Source: Acinetobacter vivianii
Lineage (GTDB): Bacteria > Pseudomonadota > Gammaproteobacteria > Pseudomonadales > Moraxellaceae
Assembly: GCF_014635885.1 (NCBI RefSeq)
Contig: NZ_BMDR01000004.1
Span: forward strand, 62,001 to 126,000
Direction of reading: 5' to 3'
Length of the DNA stretch: 64,000 nt
The position numbers and the translations under genes are program-made. The notes beneath the pieces were generated by a model. That model had not been told where the DNA came from and did no database searches. It worked only from the letters and a program-made list of their open reading frames with translations. Shown here piece after piece: positions 7,985-17,128 of the stretch (positions within the stretch are counted from its first letter, which is position 1; the number at the start of each line of letters is the position of its first letter).

Positions 7985-8839
7985 ATGTTATTCAAAATTA
8001 TTATTGCGATGCTGGCCTTTGCTGCAAATTCGGTACTGTGTCGCTTGGCTTTGGCTGGGCAGCAAATTGATCCCATGAGTTTTAGTTTGCTGCGCGTACT
8101 CAGTGGCGCCGTGGTGTTGATGTTTTTATATTTTGCTCATCGTCGACGTAGTGAAAACCCTTTAAAAATTGAATGGAATCTTAAAAACGCAATTTACCTC
8201 GCTGTGTATATTGTTGCCTTCTCGATGGCTTATTTAAAAATAAATGCGGGTGTTGGTGCACTCTTGTTATTTGGAACGGTGCAATTGAGCATGGTGGCTT
8301 ATGGCATTTTTCATGGCGAGAAAGTTAATCTCATGTGTGGAATTGGTCTGGTTGTTGCTGTATTGGGGATTCTATTTTTATTGTTACCGGGTGCAAATAC
8401 GCCTAACTTATTTTATTCATTTATCATGATGATTTCTGGTCTGGCTTGGGCAGCATATAGTATTGCGGGGAAGACCATGCTAAGTCCTTTATCCAGTACT
8501 CTGGCTAATTTTGTCTTGGCAGTGCCAGTGGTCAGTCTTGGGTTTGTACTATTTGCAAAGGATGTTCTGATCTTGCCGCAGGGGATTGTACTCGCGCTAC
8601 TTTCTGGTGGTCTGGCATCTAGCGGTGCTTATATTCTATGGTATTCAATTGTGCAGAAAATTGACCGAATTACAGCGAGTACAGTACAACTTTCTGTACC
8701 TTGTCTGGCGATTTTGGGTGGGAGTTTATTTATTGGAGAAGTACCGAATTTTCGAATGATTGCTTCGACAGTGATTGTTCTGGTCGGGATTTTATTGGTT
8801 ATCTTTTCCAGTTCGCATAAAAAAACTCATCATGAATGA
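7985..8839 (+). CDS. EamA/DMT-family transporter
   Basis: About 284 residues with ten hydrophobic segments and two EamA repeats, typical of drug/metabolite exporters of the inner membrane. The substrate is not predictable. The start is uncertain: ATG 7985 follows AAGGA by 12 nt, ATG 7973 is directly after that site, and a TTG at 7916 is further upstream. The stop codon (8837-8839) lies inside the stem of the shared downstream terminator. Confidence 0.82.
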   Translation: MLFKIIIAMLAFAANSVLCRLALAGQQIDPMSFSLLRVLSGAVVLMFLYFAHRRRSENPLKIEWNLKNAIYLAVYIVAFSMAYLKINAGVGALLLFGTVQLSMVAYGIFHGEKVNLMCGIGLVVAVLGILFLLLPGANTPNLFYSFIMMISGLAWAAYSIAGKTMLSPLSSTLANFVLAVPVVSLGFVLFAKDVLILPQGIVLALLSGGLASSGAYILWYSIVQKIDRITASTVQLSVPCLAILGGSLFIGEVPNFRMIASTVIVLVGILLVIFSSSHKKTHHE

Positions 8840-8850
8840 TGAGTTTTTTT
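8820..8850. terminator. Bidirectional terminator
   Basis: AAACTCATCAT / ATGATGAGTTT hairpin with A and T tracts on both sides, between two convergent genes. It includes the end of the transporter reading frame. Confidence 0.85.
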
Positions 8851-8864
8851 ATGGCTTTTATGAC

Positions 8865-10100
8865 TTATTTAGCCGCTTTTTCTGCTTCGATTGATGCAAT
8901 TGCAGCGTCTACGCCTTCAATTGAATCAGCCGCTTTTTTGATACGCGCTAAAGCATCAACCAGTACTTCATCAGCAGTTGCGTAAGAAATACGCATAAAA
9001 CCGCCTAAACCGAATGCATCACCAGGAACAACGGCAACGCCAGTTTCTTCAAGTAACCATTCAGAGAATTCTGTGCAAGATTTTAAGCCTTTTGCACGAA
9101 TCAATGGACGGATGTTGGCATAGGCATAGAAAGCACCATCAGCAGGTAAGCAAGAGATACCTTTAATGTCATTTAAGCCATTCACAACGAGATCATGACG
9201 GCGTTTGAATGCTTCAATCATTGGTTGTAAAACGTCTTGTGGACCATTCAATGCCGCTTCAGCCGCAACTTGTGAAATTGAAGTTGGGTTAGACGTTGAT
9301 TGAGACTGGATTTTTTTCATTGCACCAATGATTTTCGCAGGGCCCGCTGCGTAACCAATACGCCAGCCTGTCATTGCATAGGCTTTAGACACACCATTTA
9401 AAACAATCGTGCGGTCATATAAGTCTGGTGCAACAGTTGCGATATTGTAGAACTCATCTTCCCAGCGAATTGGTTCATACATGTCATCAGATGCAACAAA
9501 AACCTGTGGGTGACGACGTAAGACTTCAGCCAAAGCTTCAAGTTCAGCTTTGGTGTAGATCATGCCTGTCGGGTTAGATGGGCTGTTTAAAACCACTAAA
9601 CGTGTATTTGGAGTAATTGCAGCTTCCAGTTGTTCTGGTGTGATTTTGAAACGTTGTTCTTCACCACATTTCACGATGACAGGAGTACCTTCTGCAATGA
9701 TTACCATATCTGGATAGCTCACCCAGAATGGCGCAGGAATAATCACTTCATCGCCTTTGTTTAACAAAGCGAGTGCTAGGTTAAAGAAGCTTTGTTTACC
9801 ACCACAAGACACCAGAATCTGGTTTGCTTGATAATCGAGATTATTATCGCGTTTAAGTTTCGCAATAATTGCTTTTTTTAAGCTTGGAGTACCGTCTACC
9901 GCTGTATATTTGGTAAAGCCTTTATTAATGGCTTCAATTGCAGCATCTTTGATGTGTTGAGGTGTATCGAAGTCTGGTTCGCCTGCGCCTAAACCAATCA
10001 CGTTTTTACCTGCAGCTTTAAGCTCAGCAGCCTTGTTGGTTACTGCAAGTGTAGGGGACGGTTTGATAGCATTGACACGATCAGAGAGACGTACGTCCAC
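8865..10100 (-). CDS. Class I aminotransferase, aspartate type
   Basis: A PLP-dependent fold-type I enzyme of 411 residues in the AAT-1 gamma (bacterial AspC/AspAT Ib) group, probably transaminating aspartate/oxaloacetate or aromatic amino acids. Seen: GLGAGEPDFDTP near the N-terminus, NSPSNPTG, the PLP lysine in NGVSKAYAMTGWRIGY, and a C-terminal RISYA arginine for the substrate carboxylate. The start is GTG at 10100 with AAGGA 8 nt upstream; an ATG just before it is out of frame. The protein is cytosolic and the gene has its own transcription unit. Confidence 0.9.
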   Translation of the reverse strand: MDVRLSDRVNAIKPSPTLAVTNKAAELKAAGKNVIGLGAGEPDFDTPQHIKDAAIEAINKGFTKYTAVDGTPSLKKAIIAKLKRDNNLDYQANQILVSCGGKQSFFNLALALLNKGDEVIIPAPFWVSYPDMVIIAEGTPVIVKCGEEQRFKITPEQLEAAITPNTRLVVLNSPSNPTGMIYTKAELEALAEVLRRHPQVFVASDDMYEPIRWEDEFYNIATVAPDLYDRTIVLNGVSKAYAMTGWRIGYAAGPAKIIGAMKKIQSQSTSNPTSISQVAAEAALNGPQDVLQPMIEAFKRRHDLVVNGLNDIKGISCLPADGAFYAYANIRPLIRAKGLKSCTEFSEWLLEETGVAVVPGDAFGLGGFMRISYATADEVLVDALARIKKAADSIEGVDAAIASIEAEKAAK

Positions 10101-10313
10101 GGCATTATTCCTTCTTATGGGATTAAAAAATAAAAAGCAGGTTATCTTAGCCTAATTAGACTTCATTGTGGTCGAAACTTGCCTTAATCGCATAAAAAGT
10201 TACCAAATTTTAATTCTCGAACGCATTCTATTTTTTTACATATTTTATTTTTATCAAAAGCCTAAAAATCCATTACAATAGCGGCTAGAAATCTAGATTT
10301 CGAGAGAATTTCA

Positions 10314-10493
10314 ATGAGTACCCAGCAACCTAAAGCAAAAAAAGCTTTAGTGAAATTACCATTCCCTATGCCATCTGCTCAGGATGATTCTGATGATGCG
10401 GCGCATAATCAGGTTCGTCCAAAACCTGAGCAATATGCAGATCGTACTTGGATGCCACCACGCGGCACACGCCGTTCGATGGGGAAGCGTTAA
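10314..10493 (+). CDS. Small hypothetical protein (59 aa)
   Basis: An uninterrupted frame from ATG 10314 preceded by GAGAGA and a TACAAT -10-like box at about 10273-10278. It is followed within 4 nt by a strong terminator. The product is basic and proline-rich (ends with MPPRGTRRSMGKR) with an acidic DDSDD patch and looks unstructured. It is too short for usual ORF cut-offs, but promoter, ribosome site and terminator frame it tightly. I do not recognise a family; a nucleic-acid-binding role is only a guess from composition. Confidence 0.65.
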   Translation: MSTQQPKAKKALVKLPFPMPSAQDDSDDAAHNQVRPKPEQYADRTWMPPRGTRRSMGKR

Positions 10494-10496
10494 GAG

Positions 10497-10526
10497 AAAA
10501 GCCAATCAATCTGATTGGCTTTTTTG
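10497..10526. terminator. Bidirectional terminator
   Basis: Stem GCCAATCA / TGATTGGC with loop ATC, A4 upstream and T6 downstream; it separates two convergent genes. Confidence 0.88.
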
Positions 10527-10531
10527 TTTTT

Positions 10532-11326
10532 TTAATGGCGATTTAATGGATGTTGTATTTCTAATTCACCACGCCATAGCTTGATAAAATCATATTCATC
10601 AATATCGTAAAGTTCCATCAAGGCAATAATCACACTGACATAAATCATTGCGCCTTCCGATTTGTCATGGAAATTAAAAATCTTGCCGTTGAGCTTACCG
10701 AGAATATCGCTAATTTCATGTTCACGTCCACGTCCATAACGGTCACGTGGATAAAGCTCTTCATTTAAAACCACCAGTGCAATGGCTTTTTCAGCTGCCG
10801 TTAAACTGGTTTTATCCAGTGCTTCTTCAAAAGATTCATAACCATGATTGAAGTAGAAAATCACTTCGTCATTAATAAAGGCCTGCACAGTGGCTGCGGT
10901 TAAGTTGGGAAATTGTGAAACCGCATCTTCTTCAATATAAGGACGGAAAGATTCGGGGAAAATCACATTGGAATGGATGCCCTTAAATAATGGCGCGATT
11001 TCAGAGACTTTATAACCTGCAATACCACAACCTAAAGCTGTCAAAAAGTATTTCATTTTGGCATGGTTTTTTGCATAGATCTTGAAATCATCGACATAAT
11101 GCTCGATCTGGGCGAGTGGCATTTGTTGTAAATGTTCATTTAGGGTCGGAATTGCAAAGCTTTGTCCTGCCCAACCTCGACCAACACCTTTGACTGCTGC
11201 AAAGTGTTGAGCTGCGACACGTGCTGCACCGCTGTCGTGTATACCCGCCAGATTACTGCCAAAAACAAAAACTGTATCTTCTGGGAGTTCCGTTACTATT
11301 GTTTCGTCGTGGTATTGGTAAGACAT
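10532..11326 (-). CDS. A1S_2505-type protein with macro-like N-terminal domain
   Basis: A 264-residue protein. Residues about 15-130 (VFVFGSNLAGIHDSGAA, GRGWAGQSFAIPT, LTALGCGIAGY) match the A1S_2505 family, named from A. baumannii and labelled a phage non-structural protein. The glycine-rich loops resemble macro domains that bind ADP-ribose. The C-terminal half (about 150-264) is helical and ends with YDIDEYDFIKLWRGE; I recognise no domain there. No phage genes are nearby, so the phage label may only reflect family history. It is convergent with the 59-aa gene and divergent from uvrB. Domain call fair, function unknown. Confidence 0.62.
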   Translation of the reverse strand: MSYQYHDETIVTELPEDTVFVFGSNLAGIHDSGAARVAAQHFAAVKGVGRGWAGQSFAIPTLNEHLQQMPLAQIEHYVDDFKIYAKNHAKMKYFLTALGCGIAGYKVSEIAPLFKGIHSNVIFPESFRPYIEEDAVSQFPNLTAATVQAFINDEVIFYFNHGYESFEEALDKTSLTAAEKAIALVVLNEELYPRDRYGRGREHEISDILGKLNGKIFNFHDKSEGAMIYVSVIIALMELYDIDEYDFIKLWRGELEIQHPLNRH

Positions 11327-11503
11327 ATTTTTACCATTGAAATCGAGTATAACTTCATGTTGCAGTCGATTGGGCAGATGGTCAAGTAAAATCTAAGAAA
11401 TTACATGGCACAAAAGATTTCATAAAATCATCGATGCAACACTTTAAATCAATCACATTTTCCCCCATAAATAGGGATTAAGTTTTAGTGTAGGAATGAG
11501 CTT

Positions 11504-13528
11504 GTGAGCGAAAACCAGCCTTTTGAGTTAGTCACCAATTATCAACCTGCGGGTGATCAGCCTCAGGCCATTGAGAAATTGGTCAGTGGTATTGACCAGG
11601 GTTTTCGTAATCAGTTGCTGCTCGGGGTAACCGGTTCAGGTAAAACCTATACCATGGCCAATGTGATTGCCCAAACCCAACGTCCAACCATTGTGATGGC
11701 GCATAACAAAACCCTTGCGGCTCAGCTTTATGGTGAGTTCAAAGCATTCTTTCCAAATAATGCAGTGGAGTATTTCGTCAGTTATTACGATTACTACCAG
11801 CCAGAAGCGTATGTGCCATCTTCAGATACGTTTATTGAAAAAGATTCGGCGATTAATGACCACATTGACCAGATGCGTTTGTCTGCGACGCGTGCTTTGT
11901 TAGAGCGTCGTGATGCTATTATCGTGGCTTCGGTTTCTGCGATTTATGGTTTGGGTGATCCAAATGCCTATATGCAAATGCTCTTGCATATCGTACAAGG
12001 TGATCGGGTCAGTCGTGATGACATTATTCGTCGTCTGGTGGAAATGCAATATACGCGTAATGAGCTGGAGTTCTTGCGTGGTACTTATCGTATTCGCGGT
12101 GAAATTATTGATATTTTCCCTGCGGAATCGGATAAGGATGCGATTCGGGTTGAATTGTTTGATGACGAAGTTGATTCAATTCGCTGGTTTGATCCATTGA
12201 CAGGAAAACTGGTACGTAAAGTTCCGCGAGTAACGATTTATCCAAAAAGTCACTATGTTACGCCAAAAGACCATTTAACCCGTGCCATTGATACCATCAA
12301 AGATGAATTGAAAGATCAGCTCAAATTTTTCAAGGATCATGACAAATTACTGGAAGCGCAACGAATCGAACAGCGGACCCGTTATGATCTGGAAATGATG
12401 CAACAACTCGGTTATACCAACGGGATCGAGAACTATTCACGCCATTTGTCAGGTCGTACCGCAGGCGAAGCACCGCCAACCTTATTTGATTATGTGCCAG
12501 AAGACGCATTGCTGATTATTGATGAGTCGCATGTGACGGTACCTCAGATTGGTGCAATGTATAAAGGTGACCGTTCACGAAAAGAAAATCTGGTGAATTA
12601 TGGTTTCCGTTTACCAAGCGCTTTAGATAACCGTCCAATGAAATTTGAAGAGTGGGAGCGAATTGTTCCAACCACGGTTTTTGTGAGTGCCACGCCAGCG
12701 CATTATGAACTGGAAAAATCTGAACAAATCGTTGAGCAGGTAGTTCGTCCGACGGGGCTGATTGATCCCGAGATTGAAGTACGTCCAGTATTGACACAGG
12801 TCGATGATGTTCTATCTGAAATCAATATTCGTAAACAACTGAATGAACGTGTGCTGGTGACCACCTTAACCAAGCGTATGGCAGAAGATTTAACGTCTTA
12901 TTTAAAAGAATATGGCGTCAAAGTGGCTTATCTGCATTCGGATATTGATACGGTTGAACGGGTCAAGATTATCCATGAATTACGTACTGGTGTGCATGAT
13001 GTACTGGTCGGGATTAACTTGTTGCGTGAAGGTCTGGATATGCCCGAAGTTTCTCTGGTGGCAATTCTGGATGCCGATAAGGAAGGTTTCCTGCGTTCAG
13101 AACGTTCATTGATCCAGACCATTGGTCGTGCTGCACGTAATGTGAAAGGTAAAGCCATTTTATATGCAGATCGTATTACAGATTCCATGCGTAAGGCGAT
13201 GGATGAAACAGAGCGCCGTCGCAATAAACAGATTGAGTTTAATGAACTACATGGCATTACGCCGCGTAGTGCAGTCCGTCAGGCGATTAAGGAAATTGAT
13301 ACGGGTGAAGTGTTGAGCGATGATGAGATTAATGAAAAAGTGCTTGAACAGGCACAAAGCATCAGTGCCGATGAACAACATCTTTTATCTGATCCGAAAT
13401 TATTTGCGAAGCACATTAGTAAACTGGAAAAGGAAATGTTGAAAGCCTCTAAAGAACTACAGTTTGAGCAGGCGGCAAGATTGCGTGATGAAATTGTGCG
13501 TTTAAAAGCACACATGTTGCAATCTTAA
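11504..13528 (+). CDS. uvrB: Excinuclease ABC subunit B
   Basis: The DNA damage-verifying helicase-like subunit of nucleotide excision repair, 674 residues. Walker A GVTGSGKT (about 45), the beta-hairpin region [12 protein letters not shown] that threads DNA, the DEAD-like IIDESHV box, helicase motifs QTIGRAARN, and a C-terminal UVR coiled-coil ([11 protein letters not shown]) that contacts UvrC are all present. The start is GTG at 11504, with AGGA 8 nt upstream. No clear SOS or UmuDAb-type box is seen before it; Acinetobacter lacks classical LexA. Confidence 0.97.
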   Translation: MSENQPFELVTNYQPAGDQPQAIEKLVSGIDQGFRNQLLLGVTGSGKTYTMANVIAQTQRPTIVMAHNKTLAAQLYGEFKAFFPNNAVEYFVSYYDYYQPEAYVPSSDTFIEKDSAINDHIDQMRLSATRALLERRDAIIVASVSAIYGLGDPNAYMQMLLHIVQGDRVSRDDIIRRLVEMQYTRNELEFLRGTYRIRGEIIDIFPAESDKDAIRVELFDDEVDSIRWFDPLTGKLVRKVPRVTIYPKSHYVTPKDHLTRAIDTIKDELKDQLKFFKDHDKLLEAQRIEQRTRYDLEMMQQLGYTNGIENYSRHLSGRTAGEAPPTLFDYVPEDALLIIDESHVTVPQIGAMYKGDRSRKENLVNYGFRLPSALDNRPMKFEEWERIVPTTVFVSATPAHYELEKSEQIVEQVVRPTGLIDPEIEVRPVLTQVDDVLSEINIRKQLNERVLVTTLTKRMAEDLTSYLKEYGVKVAYLHSDIDTVERVKIIHELRTGVHDVLVGINLLREGLDMPEVSLVAILDADKEGFLRSERSLIQTIGRAARNVKGKAILYADRITDSMRKAMDETERRRNKQIEFNELHGITPRSAVRQAIKEIDTGEVLSDDEINEKVLEQAQSISADEQHLLSDPKLFAKHISKLEKEMLKASKELQFEQAARLRDEIVRLKAHMLQS

Positions 13529-13648
13529 TTGAGCAGAGAAACCCTCAAAAGTGATACATATCGCAACAGTTTTTGTTTATTAAATAGGCTATTTTGAATA
13601 GCTAAGTATATGACTATTGATAACAAATTTTTGTTTTGAGGATTTCTC

Positions 13649-14233
13649 ATGCCATTTATTAAGAATTTCCCGAAAGCGAGTTGGCGTTTAGCAAAGATTG
13701 CAGTTGGTGGGGCGGTTTTGACTGGATTGACTGTTGGAACCATTGCTTATGCTCAGGCAAAACCTTTACCGACTGTAGAAAAAGTAGAACTGGATAAATA
13801 TTTAGGTGTCTGGTACGAAGTCGCTCGAAAACCGATGTTTTTTGAGCGTAAGTGTGTCTATAACATTACTGCCACCTATACTGTCAATGAAAATGGCAAT
13901 ATCGTTGTTGATAACAAATGTTATGACAGCGAAGGAAATCTACAGCAAAGTGTGGGTGAAGCTTTTGTTGCCAATGCGCCTTTTAATACCAAATTACGAG
14001 TAAGTTTTTTACCTGAAGTGGTGCGCTGGGTGCCTATGGCACGTGGTGATTACTGGATTTTGAAACTGGATAATGACTATCAAACGGTTTTGGTGGGAGA
14101 GCCACGCCGTAAATACTTATGGGTATTGTCGCGAACACCAAATCCGCACAAAGAAACCATTCATGAATATTTAAATTATGCGAAATCACTTGGCTATAAT
14201 ATTAGTGATGTGATTTATCCTGAACATCGTTAA
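13649..14233 (+). CDS. blc: Lipocalin (Blc-like)
   Basis: A 194-residue lipocalin. Residues 1-33 form a hydrophobic export or anchor segment ending near AYAQA. The lipocalin signature GVWYEVARKP follows, with the conserved late Trp/Arg. Two Cys (CVYN, NKCYDSE) probably pair. Unlike E. coli Blc, there is no lipobox Cys after the signal, so it may be periplasmic rather than lipidated. The family binds fatty acids or lysophospholipids. The gene has its own terminator. Confidence 0.82.
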   Translation: MPFIKNFPKASWRLAKIAVGGAVLTGLTVGTIAYAQAKPLPTVEKVELDKYLGVWYEVARKPMFFERKCVYNITATYTVNENGNIVVDNKCYDSEGNLQQSVGEAFVANAPFNTKLRVSFLPEVVRWVPMARGDYWILKLDNDYQTVLVGEPRRKYLWVLSRTPNPHKETIHEYLNYAKSLGYNISDVIYPEHR

Positions 14234-14252
14234 AATAAGATATACTTGTTTA

Positions 14253-14277
14253 AAAACCATGCATGCATGGTTTTTTT
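14253..14277 (+). terminator. Terminator of the lipocalin gene
   Basis: AAACCATGCATGCATGGTTT palindrome followed by T residues. Confidence 0.8.
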
Positions 14278-14334
14278 ATTTTTATATAGTGGATAAATCA
14301 CGTATTTTTTAATTTCCCCATGTAGAGGTTCAAA

Positions 14335-15279
14335 TTGGTTAAAGGTATCGCTTATTCAGTTTTGGCTTCTATCACATTTGGGGTTTTATATTTTTATACT
14401 CAACTCCTCGGTGCGCTGGACAGTGAGCAGACCTTTGGCTGGCGGATTATTGCGACCTTGCCTGTTTTGACACTATTTATGTGGTTTAGTGGTGATTTAA
14501 TCCATATCAAAACGATATTTAAAAGAATTTTAGCAAAACCGACATTATTACTGTTTTTAATGACCACTTCTGTGCTGACTTCAGCGCAATTGTGGCTGTT
14601 CCTATGGGGGCCAATGCATGGTCGTGGTTTACAGGTTTCATTAGGTTATTTCCTTTTGCCTTTGGTTTTGGTGCTTGCGGGAAGTTTTCTCTATGGAGAG
14701 AAACTTTCTAAATTCCAATATCTCGCTGTATTGCTCGCGGTGTTTGGAGTAGGGCATGAAATTTGGCGTTTAGGCAGTATTGCTTGGGAAACGGCTTTCG
14801 TGGCATTGGGCTATGCGGCTTATTTCATCCTGCGTAAAAAAATCCAGACCGATAATTTGGGCGGTTTTTGGTGGGATATGTTAATTATTCTTCCTGTTGC
14901 CATTTTCTTTACACAAACGGGCGACATGCCTTTTCTCAAGTTTCTCGAACAGCCGAGTCTGATTCTTGTGGTGATCGGTCTGGGATTATTAAGTGCGATT
15001 GGTTTAGGCAGTTATATTCTGGCCAGCCGTTATTTGCCGCTGATTATTTTTGGTTTATTGGGCTATCTGGAACCTGTTCTGCTGGCATTGGCATCTTTGG
15101 TCTTAGGTGAGAAAATTGGCGCTGAAGAATGGCTGACTTATATCCCAATCTGGTTGGCTGTTTTGGTATTGGTAATCGAAGGCGCGATACATCTTTATCA
15201 GCAAAACCAGCGTAAAAAACACTTGGCATTGAACCTTCAACAATATTCTAAACGTGTCGATTTAGAGGACAAAACTTAG
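14335..15279 (+). CDS. rarD: RarD-like EamA transporter
   Basis: A 314-residue inner-membrane protein with ten predicted helices and the RarD-type start (SVLASITFGVLYFY) and FGWRI segment. RarD proteins are DMT-superfamily carriers linked to chloramphenicol sensitivity in some species; the substrate is not established. The start is TTG at 14335, supported by AGAGG 6 nt upstream. The C-terminus has a short basic tail (NQRKKHLALN). Confidence 0.83.
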   Translation: MVKGIAYSVLASITFGVLYFYTQLLGALDSEQTFGWRIIATLPVLTLFMWFSGDLIHIKTIFKRILAKPTLLLFLMTTSVLTSAQLWLFLWGPMHGRGLQVSLGYFLLPLVLVLAGSFLYGEKLSKFQYLAVLLAVFGVGHEIWRLGSIAWETAFVALGYAAYFILRKKIQTDNLGGFWWDMLIILPVAIFFTQTGDMPFLKFLEQPSLILVVIGLGLLSAIGLGSYILASRYLPLIIFGLLGYLEPVLLALASLVLGEKIGAEEWLTYIPIWLAVLVLVIEGAIHLYQQNQRKKHLALNLQQYSKRVDLEDKT

Positions 15280-15325
15280 AAACGCTTGAAAATCCACCAG
15301 TAATGATCAGAAAAACTGTTATGGT

Positions 15326-15341
15326 TGTGACACACATCACA
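15326..15341. promoter_or_regulatory. CRP/Vfr-type binding site upstream of gap
   Basis: TGTGA-CACACA-TCACA is an exact match to the CRP/Vfr core TGTGA-N6-TCACA. It lies 195 nt before the gap start codon. A promoter 40-60 nt downstream (for example the TATAGG-like stretch near 15391-15396) would place it at a typical activator distance. Confidence 0.55.
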
Positions 15342-15535
15342 GCTATTATGATGATTGGAAAAGATTTTTACCTAAATTCACAAAAATAATTATAGGTATT
15401 TTATGAATTTATAGTCAATTAGGACAAAATCTTAGCTCGTTTAGCAGCTTTTGATTCAATCTTGATGATAATTCTATTACAATAATGGCGTTTTAAAAAT
15501 TCACGCCCAGTATATATAAATTAGAGGACGTAACT

Positions 15536-16993
15536 GTGAGCAAAGAAACAATCGTTGCCCTACACGCAGAACACCAAGGTCGTTGGAAAAACCGTGAAGA
15601 AATCGCGGAACGTATGATTACCTTAATCGGTCAATTATACCGTGAGAAAAATATTGTTGTTTCTGTTTACGGTCGTTCTTTAATTAACCGTTCAGTGATC
15701 CAGATTTTAAAAACACATCGTCGTACACGTATGCTTGATGTTGAACTTTCTGTTGTAAATACCTTCCCGATTTTGGAAGCGTTAATGAAAGTTGAAAACA
15801 TCGGTTCTGCTGAAGTGGATATCGGTAAACTTGCTGTTGAATATAAAAATGCAGGCGGTGATGTAGACGCTTTTGTTGCAAACGCTGTTGCTTCAATTCA
15901 AGGTAACGCAACTGCTGCTGCGCCTAAAGATGTTGTTCTTTACGGTTTTGGTCGTATCGGTCGTATCTTGGCTCGTTTAATCATCAGCCAGTCTGGTTTA
16001 GGTCGTGGTTTGAGCCTTAAAGCAATCGTTGTGCGTAAATCATCTGATGGTGACTTGGCGAAACGTGCTTCATTATTACGTCGTGACTCTATTCACGGTA
16101 CTTTTGACGGTACGATTTCTGTAGATGAAGAAAACGAAGCAATCATTGCAAATGGTCAGTTCATCAAAGTGATTTATGCATCAAGCCCAAGCGAAGTGGA
16201 CTACACTGCTTATGGTATCGAAAATGCACTTTTGATCGACAATACAGGTAAATGGCGTGATGCTGAAGGCCTGAGCCAACACTTGAAATGTGCAGGCGTT
16301 GCGCGTGTTGTATTAACAGCACCAAGTAAAGGCGAAATGAAGAACGTTGTATTTGGTGTGAACAACGGCGATATCCTAGATGAAGACAAAATCATCTCTG
16401 CTGCAAGCTGCACAACCAACGCAATTACACCTGTATTAAAAGTTTTAGACGACAAATACAAAGTATTGAATGGTCACGTTGAAACAGTTCACTCTTTCAC
16501 AAACGACCAGAACTTAATTGATAACTATCATAAAGCTGACCGTCGTGGCCGTGCTGCAACGTTGAACATGGTTATCACTGAAACTGGTGCTGCGAAAGCT
16601 GTTGCTAAAGCTTTACCTGGCTTAAAAGGCAAGTTAACAGGTAACTCTGTACGCGTTCCAACACCAAACGTTTCTCTTGCAATCTTGAACTTAAACTTAG
16701 AGAAAGAAATTGACCGTGAAGAAGTGAACGAATACATTCGTCAAATCTCGATCAACTCTAAGTTACAAGGTCAAATCGGTTATACCAACTCGACTGAAGT
16801 TGTATCAAGTGACTTTATCGGTTCACGTACAGCAGGTGTGTTTGATGCGCAAGCAACAATCGCTTCTGGTACACGTTTAACTGCTTATGTTTGGTACGAT
16901 AACGAAGTTGGTTATAGCTGTCAGGTATTACGTATTGCTGAACAAATGTGTGGCGTAAGCTATACCAAAGTTCCTGCTGAAACAAATGCATAA
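15536..16993 (+). CDS. gap: Glyceraldehyde-3-phosphate dehydrogenase, long form
   Basis: Interconverts glyceraldehyde-3-phosphate and 1,3-bisphosphoglycerate. At 485 residues it is about 150 longer than usual GAPDH (about 330). The extra part is N-terminal (about residues 1-130, helical, no Rossmann motif). The catalytic unit then begins with GFGRIGRILARLI, has the active-site SAASCTTNAITP and WYDNEVGYS. In Acinetobacter it is expected to serve mainly gluconeogenesis, since upper glycolysis is incomplete in the genus. The start is GTG at 15536 with AGAGGA 7 nt upstream. A CRP-type site lies upstream and a terminator downstream. Confidence 0.94.
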   Translation: MSKETIVALHAEHQGRWKNREEIAERMITLIGQLYREKNIVVSVYGRSLINRSVIQILKTHRRTRMLDVELSVVNTFPILEALMKVENIGSAEVDIGKLAVEYKNAGGDVDAFVANAVASIQGNATAAAPKDVVLYGFGRIGRILARLIISQSGLGRGLSLKAIVVRKSSDGDLAKRASLLRRDSIHGTFDGTISVDEENEAIIANGQFIKVIYASSPSEVDYTAYGIENALLIDNTGKWRDAEGLSQHLKCAGVARVVLTAPSKGEMKNVVFGVNNGDILDEDKIISAASCTTNAITPVLKVLDDKYKVLNGHVETVHSFTNDQNLIDNYHKADRRGRAATLNMVITETGAAKAVAKALPGLKGKLTGNSVRVPTPNVSLAILNLNLEKEIDREEVNEYIRQISINSKLQGQIGYTNSTEVVSSDFIGSRTAGVFDAQATIASGTRLTAYVWYDNEVGYSCQVLRIAEQMCGVSYTKVPAETNA

Positions 16994-17010
16994 TTTGTTC
17001 ACAAGCAATA

Positions 17011-17041
17011 AAAAAAGCCCAGTTTAAAACTGGGCTTTTTT
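17011..17041 (+). terminator. Terminator of gap
   Basis: Stem AAGCCCAGTTT / AAACTGGGCTT followed by T residues. Confidence 0.9.
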
Positions 17042-17128
17042 AATGACTGTACAGAATATATGCTGAATAAAACATAAAAATCGATGAGAATGCAGGAAAA
17101 GGGAAATAATTAAACAAGGGATAGATCA

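Noticed and set aside
10532..11326. Prophage remnant, suggested by the A1S_2505 family label
   Set aside because: No integrase, structural phage genes, attachment repeats or composition change around it.
11496..11507. Three-codon ORF ATG AGC TTG TGA overlapping the uvrB GTG start
   Set aside because: AGGA directly abuts the ATG, so spacing is wrong for initiation there; it serves the GTG instead.
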